Shown one piece after another: positions 60,178 through 64,000 of a DNA stretch of 64,000 nt. The stretch covers positions 1 to 64,000 of the forward strand of contig JAPLEH010000043.1 in the NCBI GenBank assembly GCA_026391455.1, in the 5' to 3' direction. Under the pieces are notes generated by a model that saw only the letters and a list, made by a program, of their open reading frames with translations, did not search any database and was not told the origin of the DNA. Each line of letters starts with the position of its first letter. Positions within the stretch are counted from its first letter, which is position 1. The stretch is from Bacteroidota bacterium (lineage in GTDB: Bacteria > Bacteroidota > Bacteroidia > Chitinophagales > Chitinophagaceae). A program made the translations under genes and the position numbers.

Positions 60178-62211
60178 CTATCGTATCAACGTAACGGTAC
60201 CCTTTCTGAAAACGGACTGTTTCGTATCCCGGTGTACATAGTTCAGCATCCAAACATATACCCCGGTGGTCTGGAGTTCACCATTAACCCGGCCATCCCA
60301 TTTCTCTCTCCAATTTCTGGATTGAAATACCAGTTGGCCCCAGCGGTTATATATTTTGAATTCATAATTATCGGCCTTCAGTGCATTGTGTGGTTGGAAA
60401 TAATCATTGAGGCCATCATTATTGGGAGTAAAGGCAGTGGGCACTTCGATCAGGCAAAAATCGAGTACCGTCAATGTTTTGCGGGTACTGTCTGTACAGT
60501 TGAGCGCCGTATTAAATACGTTCAGTTTAACGGTATAATAAGCTTCCCGATAAAGGGTAGGAAACAGGAAGGGTGGCGGATCTTTCAGGTTGCTGGTACC
60601 CACCACATCATATTTCCATAGCCAGGCATCGATCTGTCCTTCACTTTGGTTAGTGACTTTCAGTCCGTCTTCCGGACAAATGATATTGTCCATGGAGAAA
60701 GCGGCTTTTACTTCATTGGAAAGCTTGATCTGTTGGCTCGAGGTGTCCTTACACACGCCATTATTTACGATGAGCTGGGCCGTATTGTCGCTGGTGGCAG
60801 GCCACACGATCGTATGGGTTTGTGTGGTAATGGGCGGTGTTTGCCCGTTAAAGAGCCAGCTCCAACTGTTTACACCATGCGCTCCATTGTGAGAAAAAGT
60901 GAGTGTATCGGAACGGCAGCCGAGCTTTTGGGTGTAGGTAAAATCTGCATTCACGGTATCCACCGTAATAAAGTTGAGCGTTTGAATGGGTGTTTCAATG
61001 CCGCATTCATCAATGATGACGGTGCCATCATCACCGGCTTTGAGTGTGAGGGTATATGTGCCGCCCACGGTAATGGGTGATGCAAAACGTACAACTACAT
61101 AATCGGTCTTGTTGTTTACGCAATTTCCATTGGCACTTATTACCGTAACCGGCGAAGGACCGGTAACGGAGAAATCTGAACCATTGGGGGCAATGGTATT
61201 ACAAATGATCTTTTTGGGAAAATAGATCTTCACCGAATCGGGGGCACATCCCGGCTTGCCGATACTGTCTGCAAAGATGGGTTGTGGTATAGCATAATAA
61301 AATGGGATGGCCTCTCCGGTAGGGATCAGGTTGTCACAATTATCTTTTAAGGTATTGCCATCAGTACCGGGGTTGATGACCAATTGATAATTGCCATTGG
61401 GTAATGGACTGGCCAGCGTTATCACGATATCGTCAAAGTCGAACGCAAAGGCACAGGAATCGGGTACCGCAGAAACAACAGTGGTCACTGCGGGAAGTAT
61501 GCTGAATTCAGTACCCCCTGCACTCAGGGAATTACATTTTACTTTTTTATTTAGTTTGAGGGTCAGTGTTTTTCCATCACAATCCGGTTTTACGGATACC
61601 ATGCCCGGTATTTTTGGATCGGTGATCACGGCAGTACCTCCTCCAAAAGCCAGATCATACCCGCTTTGTCCATCGCTAAAATGGCTGATCATCAGCAAAT
61701 ATTCATGACCTGCGATAAGGGTGGGCCAGAAGGAAAAAGTGGGGCGATTATCTGCCGGTACGGATGCACATTGAATGCTGGTGGAACCGGTGGCCGATGT
61801 ACCGGTGGTGCCATAGGTACCCGACCAGTTGCCGGTTACTACTGCCGTGGGGTCCGTATAGATCGTTGCAAGATTGCGTCCGGTTATATCATACAGTTGC
61901 CAGTCATAATCTTCGTTGGCAGCCAGCGGGGTGATCATAAAACCGAGGGTTCCCCCCACATAGCAGGTGAATTTGTAATAAAACGGGTTTTTGTCTCCGT
62001 ATCCATCGGCGGAAGCACATCCGGGTACCACCATATCACCATTTCTGCAAATGGGCACCGTGCTTTGCCTGAATACGGATGTACCGCATACAGGAAAAGC
62101 CGTTTGTGGAGTTTGCCCAAGGGTCGTACAGGGTTGGGCAAAAACTTCGCTGCCTGATGTGGCCATCCAGATAGCCGCAAAAGTATAGAACAGTGTTTTT
62201 ACAATTTTCAT
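60178..62211 (-). CDS. Large secreted protein with type IX sorting domain
   Basis: The 677-residue product has a signal peptide (ending VFAQ). An N-terminal part with six cysteines follows (CTTLGQTPQTAF, CRNGDMVVPGCASADGYG), then several immunoglobulin-like strands with KP/CDG repeats (PDCDGKTLTLKLNKKVKCNS and CAPDSVKIYFPKKIICNT). A PKD-like unit (NSWSWLFNG) precedes the C-terminal module VPTAFTPNNDGLNDYF, FKIYNRWGQLVFQ and KGTVTLIR. It is the second such protein in the window and ends in the same eight residues as the first. It is probably a type IX-exported surface protein. Confidence 0.88.
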   Translation of the reverse strand: MKIVKTLFYTFAAIWMATSGSEVFAQPCTTLGQTPQTAFPVCGTSVFRQSTVPICRNGDMVVPGCASADGYGDKNPFYYKFTCYVGGTLGFMITPLAANEDYDWQLYDITGRNLATIYTDPTAVVTGNWSGTYGTTGTSATGSTSIQCASVPADNRPTFSFWPTLIAGHEYLLMISHFSDGQSGYDLAFGGGTAVITDPKIPGMVSVKPDCDGKTLTLKLNKKVKCNSLSAGGTEFSILPAVTTVVSAVPDSCAFAFDFDDIVITLASPLPNGNYQLVINPGTDGNTLKDNCDNLIPTGEAIPFYYAIPQPIFADSIGKPGCAPDSVKIYFPKKIICNTIAPNGSDFSVTGPSPVTVISANGNCVNNKTDYVVVRFASPITVGGTYTLTLKAGDDGTVIIDECGIETPIQTLNFITVDTVNADFTYTQKLGCRSDTLTFSHNGAHGVNSWSWLFNGQTPPITTQTHTIVWPATSDNTAQLIVNNGVCKDTSSQQIKLSNEVKAAFSMDNIICPEDGLKVTNQSEGQIDAWLWKYDVVGTSNLKDPPPFLFPTLYREAYYTVKLNVFNTALNCTDSTRKTLTVLDFCLIEVPTAFTPNNDGLNDYFQPHNALKADNYEFKIYNRWGQLVFQSRNWREKWDGRVNGELQTTGVYVWMLNYVHRDTKQSVFRKGTVTLIR

Positions 62212-62282
62212 CGGCTGAATTTCACCTGGTCTTTAGGTTTTATTACTGACAATTTATATGTCCGATATGTTGCCTGAACGGG

Positions 62283-63386
62283 TCAGGCAAGCCTGTATAA
62301 TTTACCCGGTAAAGATAATACCACATTTTGTAATTCTAAGCTAAGAATAGCTGCCGCCACGGCGCTGCTGCTGAGGCTGCTGAGCGCATTTAATTCGTCG
62401 ATATGTACCGAATCTCTCCCTTCCAGGAGCCGGGTGATCGTTTTTTCATGGGGATTCAATTCAATGAACAATTGTTTTTGTGCTCCTGCGGTTTTTTTGG
62501 ATTTTTTCTCCCGCCAGCCCATCGTTTCCGGTATGTCTGAAACGGCAGCAACCAAAACTGCTTTATTGTTTTTTATCAGTTGATTGCAACCGGCACTTTT
62601 TAGATCGGATATTTTACCGGGAAAGGCAAATACATCCCGGTTATAGTTATTGGCCAGTTCTGCTGTGATCATACTGCCTCCTTTCGTTGCGGTTTCAATT
62701 ACGATGGTGGCATCCGTCATGCCAGCCACCACCCGGTTGCGGGTGGGGAAATGATGCTTATCCGGTTTTAGCTGACTGCTGAATTCAGTAAGCAACCCGC
62801 CCCCGGCAGCGATCATATCGCGGGCCATTGATGCATGTTCCGCCGGATAGATATGGCCCAGCCCATGTGCCAGCACACCCACGGTAGGGAGGGTATGTTT
62901 GAGCGCAGCGCGATGGGCGATGGCATCCACTCCAAAGGCAAGTCCGCTCACGATTGTTACCTGGCAGGAGGCCAATTCCTGTATGAGTGATTCTGTAACC
63001 TGCCTGGCATATTCAGTATTGCTGCGGGTACCGATCACCGATACTATCCGCGATGCATTGAGGTCGGCCTGGCCTTTATAATACAAGAGGGTGGGGGAGT
63101 CATAACAATTGAGCAACCTGCGCGGGTATCGTTCATCGGTGAGAAAAAGGGGTTGTATATTGAATTTTTCAATAAAGCGGAGTTCTTCTTCTGCCCGTTT
63201 AAAGCCATTGAATTTTTTGATGCTCTGTGCGCGTACGGGTCCGATGCCTTCGATTTTTTCCAAATAGCTTTTTTTAGCATGAAAAATTTCTTCTGCTTCA
63301 CAATGCTGCAACAGGATTTTTGCCTGTACGGGTCCGATATTGGGTACGAACGTGAGTGCTATTTTGTAAATAATATCAGGATACAT
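62283..63386 (-). CDS. dprA: DNA processing protein DprA
   Basis: The 367-residue product has an N-terminal helix-hairpin-helix region (FVPNIGPVQAKILLQH and KIEGIGPVRAQSIKKF). The Rossmann-like core follows with IVSVIGTRSNTEYA, IVSGLAFGVDAIAHRAAL, FPTRNRVVAGM and TKGGSMITAELAN. A C-terminal winged helix is also present (LEGRDSVHIDELNALSSLSS). It loads RecA onto single-stranded DNA taken up during transformation. No other competence gene is in the window. Confidence 0.94.
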   Translation of the reverse strand: MYPDIIYKIALTFVPNIGPVQAKILLQHCEAEEIFHAKKSYLEKIEGIGPVRAQSIKKFNGFKRAEEELRFIEKFNIQPLFLTDERYPRRLLNCYDSPTLLYYKGQADLNASRIVSVIGTRSNTEYARQVTESLIQELASCQVTIVSGLAFGVDAIAHRAALKHTLPTVGVLAHGLGHIYPAEHASMARDMIAAGGGLLTEFSSQLKPDKHHFPTRNRVVAGMTDATIVIETATKGGSMITAELANNYNRDVFAFPGKISDLKSAGCNQLIKNNKAVLVAAVSDIPETMGWREKKSKKTAGAQKQLFIELNPHEKTITRLLEGRDSVHIDELNALSSLSSSAVAAAILSLELQNVVLSLPGKLYRLA

Positions 63387-63451
63387 GTTTTCATGGGGGT
63401 GCGGTCAAAAATGGCAGGACGCAGTACAATGTGATGGTGAAACCACAGTTT

Positions 63452-64000
63452 CTACTGGCTAATCACTTTCATTTCGGTCCTTCTGTTCATGGCTTTCCCT
63501 TCTTCTGTTTTATTATCAGCCACGGGTTTGGTTTCACCATATCCTTTGGCGATGAGGCGGGTGGCCGCAATGTTTTTACTCAGCAGGTAATTGACCACGG
63601 CTTTAGCCCGGTTATTACTCAGCGTGAGATTATCGGACGGCTTGCCGGCATTATCGGTATGCCCGCCGATCTCTATTTTCACGGTAGGATTTTCCTGTAG
63701 CAGGATTACTAACCGGTCTAATTCTGTAAGGGAGGAAGATTTCAGCTCATATTTATTTACATCAAAGAATATATTTTTCAACACCACACTGGCATTGACC
63801 TCGATGGGTTGCAGCGCGATATTTTTTTCATACGTGGTATCCGGTGTAAGTCCACTCAGTAGAAAATTATCGGAATAAAATAGGTATCCCTTCCGGTTGA
63901 TGGTAAAGGAATAATCTTTTCCATGAGGGAGTGTTACGAGGTAGTGGCCTTCTTCATCAGTTTGGATGCGACTTACCACTTGTCTGCTGGTGAGATCAGT
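63452..64000 (-). CDS. OmpA-family protein, C-terminal part (partial)
   Basis: The frame is open to the right edge; the visible 182 residues end at a stop at 63452. The N-terminal visible part (IQTDEEGHYLVTLPHGKDYS) resembles a carboxypeptidase-regulatory-like sandwich with a YLFYSDNFLL segment. It is followed by an OmpA-like peptidoglycan-binding domain: NIFFDVNKYELKSSSLTELD, GHTDNAGKPSDNLTLSNNRA and a GYGETKPVADN end. It anchors the outer membrane to the cell wall. The N-terminus lies beyond the window. Confidence 0.9.
   Translation of the reverse strand, partial: TDLTSRQVVSRIQTDEEGHYLVTLPHGKDYSFTINRKGYLFYSDNFLLSGLTPDTTYEKNIALQPIEVNASVVLKNIFFDVNKYELKSSSLTELDRLVILLQENPTVKIEIGGHTDNAGKPSDNLTLSNNRAKAVVNYLLSKNIAATRLIAKGYGETKPVADNKTEEGKAMNRRTEMKVISQ

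Noticed and set aside
60017-60253. Two opposite short frames around the 50-base palindrome
   Set aside because: Both arise from the symmetric palindrome and overlap guaB or the surface-protein gene.

Overview
The window looks like the chromosome of a Bacteroidota bacterium, most likely family Chitinophagaceae. The evidence is two very large secreted proteins with the gliding/type IX C-terminal sorting module, a short AtpC, the MraZ-to-FtsZ cluster in its Bacteroidota order, a SusC-like TonB receptor next to a LytS/LytTR pair, a TAnnTTTG-type promoter in front of atpD, and almost no Shine-Dalgarno sequences. The species cannot be named from sequence alone.

Region 1 (1-11,000) is AT-rich and carried on the minus strand. 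It is an accessory defence-type island. A six-gene run (10031 down to 2505) with four 4-base ATGA overlaps and one 10-base gap encodes an XRE regulator, a type III-like DNA methyltransferase, an AAA ATPase with an OLD/RecF-like fold, a DUF4276 (TOPRIM-like) protein, a type III Res helicase-nuclease and a probable PD-(D/E)XK-like protein. The ATPase/TOPRIM pair, which recalls PARIS-type defence modules, sits between mod and res. Downstream lie an unrecognised 286-residue protein, an LRAT-fold acyltransferase/hydrolase-like protein with a C-terminal membrane anchor, and a HEPN-like protein.

Region 2 (11,000-12,200) is a small repeat-rich zone. It has two complex three-hairpin palindromic elements, one of them inside a broken reading frame. 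Region 3 (12,200-17,500) is a surface-glycan block: an MsbA-like ABC exporter, two divergent paralogous GT4 glycosyltransferases and a SAM methyltransferase. Region 4 (17,600-30,600) holds atpD-atpC, a TonB-dependent receptor with its own LytS/LytTR pair, a PPDK-like lipoprotein, YqgE, an orphan histidine kinase, QueA and a DUF3052 protein.

Region 5 (30,800-48,650) is a complete dcw cell-wall and division cluster: mraZ-rsmH-ftsL-ftsI-murE-mraY-murD-ftsW-murG-murC-ftsQ-ftsA-ftsZ. A four-helix-bundle gene bracketed by inverted low-complexity repeats is inserted between murD and ftsW. Region 6 (48,900-64,000) is mixed housekeeping: XRE regulator, SDR, a second four-helix-bundle element with exact 15-base inverted ends, two sorted surface proteins, alpha/beta hydrolase, Lnt, TonB, a SIMPL protein, GuaB, DprA and a partial OmpA-family protein.

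Across the window, short-unit low-complexity repeats lie directly against stop codons at about eight places. Two contain nearly the same GC-rich 21-22-base core in opposite orientations, and two bracket four-helix-bundle genes. Together with the defence island these are the most unusual signals here. No rRNA, tRNA, CRISPR array or transposase was found.
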